Shown here: one piece after another, positions 18,460-27,388 of the stretch
Position numbering within the stretch: the stretch's first letter is position 1
Layout of the letters: every line of letters begins with the position of its first letter
Assembly: GCF_001457025.1 (NCBI RefSeq)
Contig: NZ_KQ758600.1
Location: 1 to 64,000 of the forward strand
DNA: 64,000 nt
Origin: Pseudarthrobacter enclensis
GTDB lineage: Bacteria > Actinomycetota > Actinomycetes > Actinomycetales > Micrococcaceae
Direction of reading: 5' to 3'
Position numbers and translations under genes: made by a program
The notes under the pieces: model-generated
Databases searched by the model: none
What the model saw: only the letters and a program-made list of their open reading frames with translations
What the model was told of the DNA's origin: nothing

Positions 18460-19173
18460 TCAGCGGCCGCTCCAGCGGTACTCGTTCTCCGGCCGGCCCG
18501 GGGTTCCGTAGCGGGCAGTGCGCTGGACGGTGCCGGTGTCGGCGAGGTATTCCAGGTAGCGGCGGGCCGTCACCCGGGACATTCCCAGGGCGTCCATGAC
18601 CTCCGTGGCGGAGACCGCGTTCCGCTGGTCCTTGAGGAATTCCTGGACCGAGTCCAGCGTGGAGGCGGACAACCCCTTGGGCAGGGGCAGTTCCGAGGGC
18701 GCCCGCAGGGAAGCGAAGGCCTGGTCCACTTCGCTCTGGGACGCTCCCGCTTTTCCCGCGCCGCCGCTGCCATCGGCCAGTTGCTGCCGGAACAGGCGAT
18801 AGCTTTCGAGTTTGTCGGCAAAGGTGGCAAAGGTGAAGGGCTTGATCAGGTACTGGACCACGCCGATGGCAACGGCGCTGCGGACCACGGCGAGTTCACG
18901 CACCGCGGTAATGGCGATGATGTCCGCGAGGATGCCCCCCGCCCGCATGCGGCGGGCTATGTCCAGCCCGTGGAGGTCGGGAAGGTTCATGTCCAGCAGG
19001 ACCAGTTCCACCGGGTTCCCGGACGCGGCGAGCTCGCCCAGCAGCCGCAGGGCCGATTGCCCGTCGGGGGCGGTCCCGGCCAGTTCGAAGCCTGGCAGGC
19101 GGCCCACGTAGGCCGCATGTGCCGCCGAGGCGATGGCTTCGTCCTCAACGACGAGGACGCGGATGTTGCTCAC
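18460..19173 (-). CDS. Response regulator, DcuR/CitB type
   Basis: 237 residues. N-terminal receiver domain with acidic pocket E10-D11, phospho-acceptor D61 (LVLLDMNLPD), T89 and K111 (YLIKPF). The C-terminal part has a winged-helix-like segment (ALGMSRVTARRYLEYL). This layout matches CitB/DctR/DcuR regulators of C4-dicarboxylate or citrate use. GTG 19173 lies 3 bp after the kinase stop. It probably activates the nearby dctA gene. Confidence 0.88.
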   Translation of the reverse strand: MSNIRVLVVEDEAIASAAHAAYVGRLPGFELAGTAPDGQSALRLLGELAASGNPVELVLLDMNLPDLHGLDIARRMRAGGILADIIAITAVRELAVVRSAVAIGVVQYLIKPFTFATFADKLESYRLFRQQLADGSGGAGKAGASQSEVDQAFASLRAPSELPLPKGLSASTLDSVQEFLKDQRNAVSATEVMDALGMSRVTARRYLEYLADTGTVQRTARYGTPGRPENEYRWSGR

Positions 19174-19176
19174 GCT

Positions 19177-20865
19177 TTATGCTCCCTTTCCGGCAGCGTC
19201 GTTCCCGGCAGCAGGCCTTGGGGCGGACCTGTGTTCCTGCGCCGGTGCGCCCGGCGAAGCTGTGGCCGGGAGGAAGACTTCGAACTTGGCTCCCCGGCGG
19301 CCGTTGATGGTCAGCCGGCCGCCGAGCCGCTGCACGGCCTGGCGCACCAGGGCAAGGCCGATTCCACGTCCGCCCGGACCGCCGGGCTTGGTGCTGAATC
19401 CGTGCCTGAAGAGCTGGTCTGCTGTGGCCGGATCGATGCCGGCCCCGGAGTCGTGGACAGCGATGTCCAGTCCTTCCTCGTCAGACTCTACCGTCAGCTC
19501 CACCCGGCGTGGAGGCGGAGCATCGGCGGCCGCGTCGATGGCATTGTCCAGCAGGTTTCCCAGGATGGTCACCAGGTCCTGGACGGCGATGCCCGGCGAC
19601 GTGCCGGAACCGAGGGCCGCGACGTCAAGGTGCACACCCCGTTCGTGGGCTTCGGCGGCCTTGCCTATCACCAGCGCGCCGAGTACCGGTTCATCCACCG
19701 AGCCGACCATGTCATCGGTGAGCTGCTGGCTCAGCTCAAGGTCCTTCGTGGCGAAGTCGAGCGCTTCCTGCGTCCGTCCCAGCTCAAGCAGCGAAACCAT
19801 GGTGTGGAGCCGGTTGGCGTGTTCGTGGGTCTGGGCCCGGAGGGCATCGGAGAGCGTGCGCATGGTCTCAAGTTCATTGCCCAGGGCTTCGATTTCCGTC
19901 CTGTCCCGGAGCGTGGCCACCGTTCCGTAGACCGGTGTCCTTCCCCGCGGCCCGAACGGTTCCGGGCCCGCAGCGGGCCCCTGGTTCACCACCAGCACCC
20001 GGGAGCCGCTGAGGACAATTTCGTCCTTGGCTGTCCGGCCGGATTCGAAGAGGCTGCGCAGCTCCCGGTCCAGCGGAAGGTCGGACAGCGATGGAGGCCT
20101 GGTGGGGTCGCCCCCGCTGCTCTGGGCGAGTCCAAGGAGCTCCGCCGCCTGGTCGTTGTACATCACCACGCGGCCCCGGGTGTCGATCAGGATCAGGCCT
20201 TCACGGACCGAGTGCAGCACCGACTCGTAGTAGGCGAACAGCTGCGAGAGCTGTTCCGGGCCCCAGCCGCGCGTCACCCGGCGAAGGTACCGTCCCAGCA
20301 GCCAGGAGGCCAGGGAACCGCCCAGCAACAGGGCCAGTCCGATGGCTGCCAGCGCGGGAAGGCGGGCGGCGAACGCGACGTCCACGGTGCCCACCGTGAC
20401 GCCCGCCGCCACCAGCGCACGGACGGTTCCGGCGTCGTCCTTGACCGGAACAATGGTGCGCACCGACGGGCCGAGGGTGCCGCTGGTGACCTCCGTGAAG
20501 GTTTCCCCCCGCAGGGCAGCATCAATGGAACCGATGTAGGGCCTGCCCAGCTCCTCGTTCCGCGGGTGCGTCCAGCGGGTCCGGTCCGGGGCCATGATGG
20601 TGATGAAATCCACGTGCGCGGCCTCCATGACGTCCAGTGCGTAGGGCTGCAGGACCGACGACGGATCCTGCGTGCCCGCGGCCTGGAGCACCAGCGGGTT
20701 GGACGCGATCGCGGTGGCAATGCCGGTCATCCGCAGCCCGGCCTCGCTGTAGGTCCGGTCCCGGGCATCGACATAGGCGGCGGTGCCCACCACGGCGATG
20801 AACGACACCACGATCAGCAGGTTTGCCACAAAAAGCCGGCGGGCGATGCTCCAGCGGTGAATCAT
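19177..20865 (-). CDS. Sensor histidine kinase, DcuS/CitA type
   Basis: 562 residues. Transmembrane helix 1 (about 12-30), an extracytoplasmic PAS-like sensor domain (31-165), helix 2 (168-190), a cytoplasmic PAS domain (about 205-320), a dimerisation helix with H347 (AQTHEHANRLHT, typical of the CitA/DcuS family) and a C-terminal ATPase with NLLDNAID and GRGIGLAL. The frame is open to 22344, antisense to dctA, but ATG 20865 with GGAGGTGAGG upstream is the real start. It senses a dicarboxylate outside the cell and signals to the regulator 3 bp downstream. Confidence 0.9.
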   Translation of the reverse strand: MIHRWSIARRLFVANLLIVVSFIAVVGTAAYVDARDRTYSEAGLRMTGIATAIASNPLVLQAAGTQDPSSVLQPYALDVMEAAHVDFITIMAPDRTRWTHPRNEELGRPYIGSIDAALRGETFTEVTSGTLGPSVRTIVPVKDDAGTVRALVAAGVTVGTVDVAFAARLPALAAIGLALLLGGSLASWLLGRYLRRVTRGWGPEQLSQLFAYYESVLHSVREGLILIDTRGRVVMYNDQAAELLGLAQSSGGDPTRPPSLSDLPLDRELRSLFESGRTAKDEIVLSGSRVLVVNQGPAAGPEPFGPRGRTPVYGTVATLRDRTEIEALGNELETMRTLSDALRAQTHEHANRLHTMVSLLELGRTQEALDFATKDLELSQQLTDDMVGSVDEPVLGALVIGKAAEAHERGVHLDVAALGSGTSPGIAVQDLVTILGNLLDNAIDAAADAPPPRRVELTVESDEEGLDIAVHDSGAGIDPATADQLFRHGFSTKPGGPGGRGIGLALVRQAVQRLGGRLTINGRRGAKFEVFLPATASPGAPAQEHRSAPRPAAGNDAAGKGA

Positions 20866-21054
20866 CCGTGCCTCACCTCCACCTTCCTCCGTCCACAGGC
20901 GGACACCCTGCAGCGTTTCCTGCCCCGCGACCAATATGAACGCAACAGTGAGCTGGATCACGGCGTGGCCAATGATGGATATCACACCGCACGGACGTGA
21001 TGAGCCCAGAGACTGTGCCGCAGCGTCTATCAGATTATCCAAAGGAGACACATC

Positions 21055-22395
21055 ATGGCTTCTCAACGGGGAGAGTCCCTGGACACCGCACCGCGGCGCA
21101 AAGGCCTCGACAAATCGCACTACCTCTACATCGCCGTCATTGCCGCCGTCATCCTGGGCGCGCTGGTTGGCCTGCTCTTCCCTGAAGTCGGCAAGTCGCT
21201 CAAGCCGCTGGGGGACGGGTTCATCAAGCTGATCAAGATGATGATCGCGCCGGTGATCTTCTGCACGATCGTCCTGGGCATCGGCTCCATCGCCAAGGCC
21301 GCCACGGTCGGCAAGGTCGGCGGCCTCGCGCTGGGCTACTTCGTCGTCATGTCCACCTTCGCCCTGGCCATCGGCCTCGTGGTGGGCAACCTGATCCACC
21401 CCGGTGAGGGCCTCAAGCTCACCCCGTACGATCCGAACAAGAAGGCCGCCACCGACAGCACTGTCGACTTCCTCCTCGGCATCATTCCGGGTGACATTCC
21501 CGTGCTGCCCACCCTGCTGGCAGCCATCCTGGTCGGCTTCGCCCTCCAGAAGATGGGCCCCCAGGGTGCCCCCATCCTCAAGGCCATCGGCCATGGCCAG
21601 GCCCTGGTCTTCCGCATCCTCATCATGATCATGTGGCTGGCCCCGATCGGCGCCTTCGGTGCCATTGCCGCCGTGGTGGGAGCCACCGGCGTGCAGGCCA
21701 TCGTGAGCATGTTCACGCTGATGATCGCCTTCTACATCACCTGCGCCCTGTTCATCGTGGTCATCCTCGGCGGCCTCCTGCAGGTTGTCTCCGGAGTCAA
21801 CATCTTCAAGCTCATGAAGTACCTGGCCCGGGAGTACCTCCTGATCTTCTCCACCTCGTCCTCGGAAGCCGCCCTTCCCCGCCTGATCGCCAAGATGGAG
21901 CACCTGGGCGTCTCCAAGCCGGTGGTCGGCGTGACCGTTCCCACCGGCTACTCCTTCAACCTGGACGGCACGGCCATCTACCTGACCATGGCCTCCCTGT
22001 TCGTCGCCAACGCCATGGGCACGCCGCTGGACCTCGGCGCCCAGATCTCCCTGCTGGTCTTCATGATCATCGCCTCCAAGGGCGCCGCCGGCGTCACCGG
22101 GGCAGGCCTGGCAACGCTGGCCGCAGGCCTGCAGGCCCACAAGCCGGAACTCCTGGGCGGCGTAGGCATGATCGTCGGCATCGACCGCTTCATGTCCGAG
22201 GCCCGCGCACTGACCAACTTCACCGGCAACGCGGTGGCCACCATCCTCATCGGCACCTGGGTGAAGGAGATCGACGGCGGCCAGGTGGGCCGCGTCCTCT
22301 CCGGCGCGGAGCCGTTCGATGAGCGGACCATGATCGCCGGCCACGGCGAGGCGGCGCCGAAGGAGGAAGGCGCCAGGACCGTCGCCAACGCCTAG
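21055..22395 (+). CDS. dctA: C4-dicarboxylate:cation symporter DctA
   Basis: 446 residues of the DAACS family with about eight hydrophobic helices and re-entrant loops. It imports succinate, fumarate or malate with H+ or Na+. The serine-rich motif TSSSEAALPR, the TGYSFNLDGTAIY block and FMSEARALTNFTGNAVA are characteristic of DctA rather than glutamate carriers. AAAGGAGAC precedes ATG 21055. It diverges from the DcuS/DcuR-type pair; the 189-bp gap should hold both promoters. A strong terminator follows. Confidence 0.93.
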   Translation: MASQRGESLDTAPRRKGLDKSHYLYIAVIAAVILGALVGLLFPEVGKSLKPLGDGFIKLIKMMIAPVIFCTIVLGIGSIAKAATVGKVGGLALGYFVVMSTFALAIGLVVGNLIHPGEGLKLTPYDPNKKAATDSTVDFLLGIIPGDIPVLPTLLAAILVGFALQKMGPQGAPILKAIGHGQALVFRILIMIMWLAPIGAFGAIAAVVGATGVQAIVSMFTLMIAFYITCALFIVVILGGLLQVVSGVNIFKLMKYLAREYLLIFSTSSSEAALPRLIAKMEHLGVSKPVVGVTVPTGYSFNLDGTAIYLTMASLFVANAMGTPLDLGAQISLLVFMIIASKGAAGVTGAGLATLAAGLQAHKPELLGGVGMIVGIDRFMSEARALTNFTGNAVATILIGTWVKEIDGGQVGRVLSGAEPFDERTMIAGHGEAAPKEEGARTVANA

Positions 22396-22416
22396 GCTTC
22401 ACAGCAAGAGCACCAC

Positions 22417-22447
22417 AGCCCCCGGAGCACGCTCCGGGGGCTGTTTT
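22417..22447 (+). terminator. Rho-independent terminator of dctA
   Basis: A perfect 12-bp GC-rich stem (22417-22428 with 22431-22442) followed by GTTTTG. Confidence 0.92.
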
Positions 22448-22605
22448 GCGCCCGCAGTCCAGCAACCTTCGACCTCAACTAGAGGGTCAAGGCTCAACAT
22501 TCGGGGAAAGTCAAGTTATCCGGAATACCGTGTCGGCGGCTGTAGCCTTGAGGGGAAGGAAGGGCGCTGGCACTCCAGCGGCAGCAAGTCACCGTCATCG
22601 AAAGT

Positions 22606-23517
22606 GTGGACAGATACGTGAGCAGCGAACAGGGTTCAGCAACTCTGGAAGGCACGGAATTCGACCTCGACAACGCGGTGATGGGTCCCACCGGGCGCCC
22701 ATTGCGTGATTTTCCGGAACCGGCGCCGCTGCCCTCCCATGGGCCGGCCCGGGTGATTGCCATGGTCAACCAGAAGGGCGGCGTGGGGAAGACGACGTCC
22801 ACGATCAACCTGGCCGCGGCCCTGGCAGAGTACGGCCGGCGCGTCCTGCTGGTGGATTTCGATCCCCAGGGTGCACTGTCCGCGGGCCTTGGCATCAATC
22901 CGCACGAACTGGACCTCACCGTCTACAACGTCCTGATGGACCGCAAAGTGGACATCCGCGAGGCCATCCACCAGACCGGCGTGGAGAACGTCGACCTGCT
23001 TCCGGCCAACATCGACCTCTCAGCGGCGGAGGTGCAACTGGTCAATGAGGTGGCCCGTGAACAGGTCCTGGACCGTGCCCTGAAGAAGGTCGAGGACGAC
23101 TACGACGTCGTCCTGATCGACTGCCAGCCCTCACTGGGGCTGCTGACCGTTAACGCGCTGACGGCGGCCCACGGCGTGATCATCCCGCTCATCTGCGAAT
23201 TCTTCGCCCTGCGTGCCGTGGCACTGCTGGTCGAAACCATCGACAAGGTCCAGGACCGGCTCAACCCGCGGCTGCAGGTCGACGGCGTCCTGGCCACCAT
23301 GTACGACGCCCGCACGCTGCACAGCCGCGAAGTCATCACCAGGCTGGTGGAGGCCTTCGGCGACAAGGTCTTCGAAACCGTCATCAAACGCTCCATCAAG
23401 TTCGCCGATGCCACAGTGGCGGCCGAACCGATCACCAGCTATGCAGGCAACCATGTGGGGGCCGACGCGTACCGCCGCCTCGCCAAGGAACTGATCTCGC
23501 GCGGCGGCGCACCGTAG
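22606..23517 (+). CDS. parA: ParA/Soj-family ATPase
   Basis: 303 residues. A deviant Walker A (KGGVGKTT) follows a 45-residue N-terminal extension. VDFDPQGALSAGLG and DCQPSLGLLTVNAL are the later ParA motifs. It lies directly before scpA and scpB, the place of Rv1708, and is a second ParA paralogue rather than the parAB pair near oriC; no parB is adjacent. A role in nucleoid segregation is inferred from context. GTG 22606 is used; GTG 22618 (VSSEQGSATLEG) is a plausible alternative, and neither has a strong ribosome site. Confidence 0.88.
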   Translation: MDRYVSSEQGSATLEGTEFDLDNAVMGPTGRPLRDFPEPAPLPSHGPARVIAMVNQKGGVGKTTSTINLAAALAEYGRRVLLVDFDPQGALSAGLGINPHELDLTVYNVLMDRKVDIREAIHQTGVENVDLLPANIDLSAAEVQLVNEVAREQVLDRALKKVEDDYDVVLIDCQPSLGLLTVNALTAAHGVIIPLICEFFALRAVALLVETIDKVQDRLNPRLQVDGVLATMYDARTLHSREVITRLVEAFGDKVFETVIKRSIKFADATVAAEPITSYAGNHVGADAYRRLAKELISRGGAP

Positions 23518-23524
23518 CCACGCC

Positions 23525-24337
23525 GTGGCCGAAACCAAACCCGCCTTTGAGGTACGGCTGGCCAACTTTACCGGCCCGTTCGATCTCCTCCTGGGGCTGA
23601 TCGCCAAACACCAGCTGGACATCACCGAAGTGGCCATCGCCTCGGTGACCGACGAGTTCATCAAATACATCCGGGCGCTGCAGGACCTCGGTGAGGAATG
23701 GGCCCTGGACGAGGCCAGCGAGTTCCTGGTCATCGCCGCCACGCTGCTGGACCTGAAAGCAGCACGGCTGCTGCCTGCCGGTGAAGTGGAAAGCGACGAG
23801 GACATCGCCCTCCTTGAAGCCAGGGACCTGCTTTTCGCCCGGCTGCTCCAGTACAAGGCCTTCAAGCAGGTTGCCGGGCTCATGGGTGAAACGCTGCAGC
23901 AGGAAGGCCGCCGCTTTCCCCGGCAGGTGGCGCTGGAGGAGCACTTCGCCGCCATGCTCCCCGATCTGGTGTGGAAGCACACGCCTGAACAGTTCGCCGC
24001 CCTGGCCGCCGCCGCCCTGGAGCCCAAGGCGCCGCGGCCCACCGAAGTCGGTTTGGGCCACCTTCACGGCGGCACGGTCAGCGTCAAGGAACAGGCCGGA
24101 ATCCTGGGCCGGCGGCTGCAGCAGGAATCGCCCCTGACCTTCCGGGCGCTGACGTCGGACGCCGAAAGCACCCTGGTGGTGGTGGCACGGTTCCTGGCGC
24201 TGCTGGAGTTGTACCGGGACAGGGCGGTGGCCTTCGACCAGGTCTCACCCCTGGCAGACCTTGCCATCCACTGGACGGCGGGGGAACGGGAATGGTCGGA
24301 GGAGAACGTGAGCGAGGAATACGAGGAGCAGGTATGA
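23525..24337 (+). CDS. scpA: Segregation and condensation protein A
   Basis: 270 residues of the kleisin subunit that links SMC heads with ScpB. The N-terminal VRLANFTGPFDLLLGLI and DITEVAIASVTDEF and a C-terminal winged helix (LEDLAIHW-like region) fit the family. GTG 23525 is 7 bp after parA. The stop overlaps the scpB ATG (ATGA), indicating coupled translation of the two complex partners. Confidence 0.93.
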   Translation: MAETKPAFEVRLANFTGPFDLLLGLIAKHQLDITEVAIASVTDEFIKYIRALQDLGEEWALDEASEFLVIAATLLDLKAARLLPAGEVESDEDIALLEARDLLFARLLQYKAFKQVAGLMGETLQQEGRRFPRQVALEEHFAAMLPDLVWKHTPEQFAALAAAALEPKAPRPTEVGLGHLHGGTVSVKEQAGILGRRLQQESPLTFRALTSDAESTLVVVARFLALLELYRDRAVAFDQVSPLADLAIHWTAGEREWSEENVSEEYEEQV

Positions 24338-24987
24338 GTACCGCCGGACATGATGACGGTCACGCGGCCTTCCAGGGCGTACCCGGAGGCGCCAAGGCAG
24401 CGTTGGAGGCCGTCCTCATGGTCCTCGACCAGCCGGCCACCGAGGAAGAACTTGCAGCCGGCCTGGAACTGACCGTGGAAGAGGTCCGCGTCCTGCTGGC
24501 GGAGCTGCAGGCGGAATACAACGGTTATACTGATAAAGCCCCGGAGAGGGAGCAGGCCGGCACCGCCGGTCTCGGCTCCAGCCCCCGGGGTTTTGAATTG
24601 CGGAACATCGCCGGTGGCTGGCGGATCTACTCCCGCGCCGCTTTTGCCGACATCGTCGGCAAGTACGTGCTCGAGGGGCAGACGGCCAGGCTCACCCAGG
24701 CGGCATTGGAAACGCTGGCGGTCATCGCTTACCGGCAGCCGGTTTCCCGGGCACGGGTGTCTGCAATTCGCGGAGTCAACGTTGACTCTGTCGTACGGAC
24801 ACTTGCCCAGCGCGGGCTGATCGAGGACGCGGGAACAGATCCCGAGTCCGGGGCCATCCTTTACCGGACCACCTCCTATTTCCTTGAACGGATGGGAATC
24901 AGCTCAGTGGCCGGGCTGCCGCAGCTTTCCCCGCACCTTCCGGGGCTGGAAGGCATTGCGGAGTTCTACGACGCCGACACAATGTAG
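24334..24987 (+). CDS. scpB: Segregation and condensation protein B
   Basis: 217 residues with two winged-helix domains. Diagnostic sequences are AALEAVLMVLDQPAT near the start and LAVIAYRQPVSRARVSAIRG in the second domain. It acts with ScpA and SMC in chromosome condensation. ATG 24334 overlaps the scpA stop by 4 bp with GGAGCAGG upstream; the in-frame ATG at 24292 lies inside scpA and is rejected. Confidence 0.93.
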   Translation: MSTAGHDDGHAAFQGVPGGAKAALEAVLMVLDQPATEEELAAGLELTVEEVRVLLAELQAEYNGYTDKAPEREQAGTAGLGSSPRGFELRNIAGGWRIYSRAAFADIVGKYVLEGQTARLTQAALETLAVIAYRQPVSRARVSAIRGVNVDSVVRTLAQRGLIEDAGTDPESGAILYRTTSYFLERMGISSVAGLPQLSPHLPGLEGIAEFYDADTM

Positions 24988-25050
24988 GCCGGGCCCACCG
25001 GCCTCACGAAATATCCACCACGGCAGAGAGATACTGCCCGGCTGGCCAGG

Positions 25051-25066
25051 GTTGTCCGAAGACAAC
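25051..25066 (+). other. Small hairpin in rluB leader
   Basis: GTTGTC-CGAA-GACAAC is a perfect 6-bp stem with a stable CGAA loop, followed by TTTG. It lies 31 nt before the rluB-like start. It could be a weak terminator or processing site between scpB and rluB. Confidence 0.4.
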
Positions 25067-25096
25067 TTTGACGGCCACAACACCAAAGGACGGGTC

Positions 25097-26275
25097 ATGA
25101 CACAGGCGGGACGCCAGGGTTCACCACGTAACGGTTCAGGGCGCGGCGGCGAGCCGCAGCGCAGCAACTCCCGGCAGGGAGGCAAGGGCGCCGGCGCCGG
25201 CAAGCGCGGCGCAGGCTTCGGCAGCGAGCGGCCGCACCGCGCCGCCAAACCCCGGGAAGAGCGGTTTGTCGATCCCGACCTCGCCGGGTCCCAGCAGGGA
25301 CGGGGCGCATCGAATGCGGGCAAGCCGTCATCCCGGAAGCCGGGCGCCCGCAAACCGGGTGCCAACAAGGCCCCGGGCACTCCGGGAGCACTGAAGCCGA
25401 AGCCGCGCACCGGCGCGCCGGGTGCCGCAGCGTCCCGCGCCTTCGGAAGCGAACGCTTCGGCCAGAACCTTGGTCCCGTGCGCAAGCCGGGCCGCACGAA
25501 GGGTCCACGCAGCAACGTTCCCCAGTCCGAACTCCACGACGCCGACGGTGTCCGCCTCCAGAAGGTCATGGCGTCCGCCGGCGTCGCGTCGCGCCGCGTC
25601 TGCGAAGAGATGATCACCGAGGGCCGGGTTGAGGTGGACGGCCACGTCGTCACCGAACTGGGCATGCGCGTCGACCCCAAGACCGCAGTCATCCATGTGG
25701 ACGGACTCCGTATCCAGCTCGACGAGAACCTGGTGTACATGGTGTTCAACAAGCCCAAGGGCGTGGTGTCCACCATGGAGGACCCCGAGGGGCGTCCGTG
25801 CATCAGTGACTTCCTGAAGAACAACAAGAACACCGGTGAGCGGCTCTTCCACGTGGGAAGGCTTGACGTTGCCACCGAGGGCCTGCTGCTCCTGACCAAC
25901 GACGGCGAACTGGCCAACCGCTTGACCCATCCGTCCTACGAAGTCCCCAAAACCTACCTGGTCCAAGTCCGGGGACCGTTCCCGCAGGGAATCGGTGCCC
26001 AGCTGAAGGCCGGCGTGGAACTCGAAGACGGGCCGGCCGCAGTGGACTCGTTCCGCCTGGTGGATTCCACCCCCGGCCACGTCCTCATCGAAGTTGTCCT
26101 GCACTCGGGCAAGAACCGCATTGTCCGGCGTATGTTCGACGCTGTCGGCTTCCCCGTCCAGCGGCTCGTCCGCGTCAAGGTCGGCCCCATCGGCCTTGGT
26201 GACCAGCGCCAGGGGAGCATCCGCAACCTCGGCAAGCAGGAGATCGGGCACCTGCTGGCCTCCGTGGGACTCTGA
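25097..26275 (+). CDS. RluB-type rRNA pseudouridine synthase
   Basis: 392 residues. About 145 N-terminal residues are basic, Gly/Ala/Pro/Arg-rich and low in complexity. They are followed by an S4 domain (LQKVMASAGVASRRVCE) and a pseudouridine synthase domain with catalytic Asp in GRLDVATEGLLLL. Members modify 23S rRNA near U2605. The disordered basic arm is much longer than in E. coli RluB and probably adds RNA affinity. ATG 25097 with AAAGGAC upstream is chosen over the ORF extension into scpB. Confidence 0.9.
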   Translation: MTQAGRQGSPRNGSGRGGEPQRSNSRQGGKGAGAGKRGAGFGSERPHRAAKPREERFVDPDLAGSQQGRGASNAGKPSSRKPGARKPGANKAPGTPGALKPKPRTGAPGAAASRAFGSERFGQNLGPVRKPGRTKGPRSNVPQSELHDADGVRLQKVMASAGVASRRVCEEMITEGRVEVDGHVVTELGMRVDPKTAVIHVDGLRIQLDENLVYMVFNKPKGVVSTMEDPEGRPCISDFLKNNKNTGERLFHVGRLDVATEGLLLLTNDGELANRLTHPSYEVPKTYLVQVRGPFPQGIGAQLKAGVELEDGPAAVDSFRLVDSTPGHVLIEVVLHSGKNRIVRRMFDAVGFPVQRLVRVKVGPIGLGDQRQGSIRNLGKQEIGHLLASVGL

Positions 26276-26278
26276 GGC

Positions 26279-27388
26279 GTGTCCGCGTTCAAGAGCCACG
26301 GCCGCGGACACCTTGACGGGCCGGTGGTGGTGATCGGCACCGGGCTGCTCGGTACCAGCATCGGACTCGGGCTCAGGGGCCGCGGCGTGCCGGTCTTCCT
26401 GTCCGATCCGTCACCCACCAACCAGGCTGTGGCAGTGGACATCGGAGCCGGCCGCCCGCTCGCCGAACTCGGTGACGCGTCGCCCCAGCTGGTGGTGGTG
26501 GCAGCCCCGCCGGACGTTACGGCCGACGTCGTCCTTCGGGCGCTGTCCGACTACCCGGACGCAGTCGTGGTGGACATCGCCAGCATCAAGGCCGGCATCC
26601 TTGCCCGCCTGCGCAGCAGCGGGACGGACCTGTCACGGTACGTGGGAACCCACCCGATGGCGGGGCGTGAAAAGTCGGGACCGGTTGCTGCCCGCGGTGA
26701 ACTGTTCACATCCATGCCGTGGGTCCTCTGCCCGTCGGAGGAAACCTCGGCCGCCGCCCTGCAGACAGCACGGTCCCTGGCCTCGGACCTGGGCGCCGTC
26801 GTGTCGCAGTTCACCCCGGATGAACATGACGAAGCCGTGGCACTGGTCTCGCACCTGCCCCAGGTCATGTCCTCGCTGCTGGCCAGCCGGCTGCAGGGAA
26901 CCCCCCTGCACGCCCTGTCCCTGGCCGGCAATGGACTCCGCGACGTCACCAGGATCGCCGCCAGCGACCCCACGCTCTGGGTGCAGATCCTGGGCGGCAA
27001 CGCCGCCAAGGTGGTGGAGATCCTCTACGGCGTGCGCGAGGACCTGAACCGCCTGATCGGAACCCTGGAAGACCCCGCCGCGCCCGGCGCCAGGCTCGAC
27101 CTCGCCCAGCTCATGAGCGAGGGCAACGCAGGGCAGGCGAGGATCCCGGGCAAGCACGGCGGCCCGCCTCAGGCGTATTCCTGGCTGACCGTGCTGGTGG
27201 ACGACCGGCCGGGACAGATCGCGCAGCTGCTCACTGAAATCGGCGAGATCGGCGTGAACCTCGAAGACCTGCGGCTTGACCATTCCTCCGGACAGAACGT
27301 CGGTATGGTGGAAATATCCGTGCTGCCCAACAAGCACGACCACCTGATCGAAGCCCTTAACGACCGCGGATGGCGGGTACTTCAGTAA
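26279..27388 (+). CDS. tyrA: Prephenate dehydrogenase
   Basis: 369 residues. It oxidises prephenate to 4-hydroxyphenylpyruvate in tyrosine synthesis. The NAD-binding GTGLLGTSIGLGL comes first, THPMAGREKSG marks the substrate site, and a C-terminal ACT domain (about 295-369, LVDDRPGQIAQLLTEIGE) suggests feedback control by an amino acid. GTG 26279 follows the rluB-like stop by 3 bp. The stop overlaps the cmk ATG (TAATG). Confidence 0.9.
   Translation: MSAFKSHGRGHLDGPVVVIGTGLLGTSIGLGLRGRGVPVFLSDPSPTNQAVAVDIGAGRPLAELGDASPQLVVVAAPPDVTADVVLRALSDYPDAVVVDIASIKAGILARLRSSGTDLSRYVGTHPMAGREKSGPVAARGELFTSMPWVLCPSEETSAAALQTARSLASDLGAVVSQFTPDEHDEAVALVSHLPQVMSSLLASRLQGTPLHALSLAGNGLRDVTRIAASDPTLWVQILGGNAAKVVEILYGVREDLNRLIGTLEDPAAPGARLDLAQLMSEGNAGQARIPGKHGGPPQAYSWLTVLVDDRPGQIAQLLTEIGEIGVNLEDLRLDHSSGQNVGMVEISVLPNKHDHLIEALNDRGWRVLQ

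Noticed and set aside
18169..21000. 943-residue plus-strand ORF over the two-component genes
   Set aside because: It starts inside prpE in another frame and runs antisense to two clear genes.
20866..22344. 1055-residue version of the histidine kinase
   Set aside because: The extra part is antisense to dctA, while ATG 20865 has a strong ribosome site and starts with the expected membrane helix.
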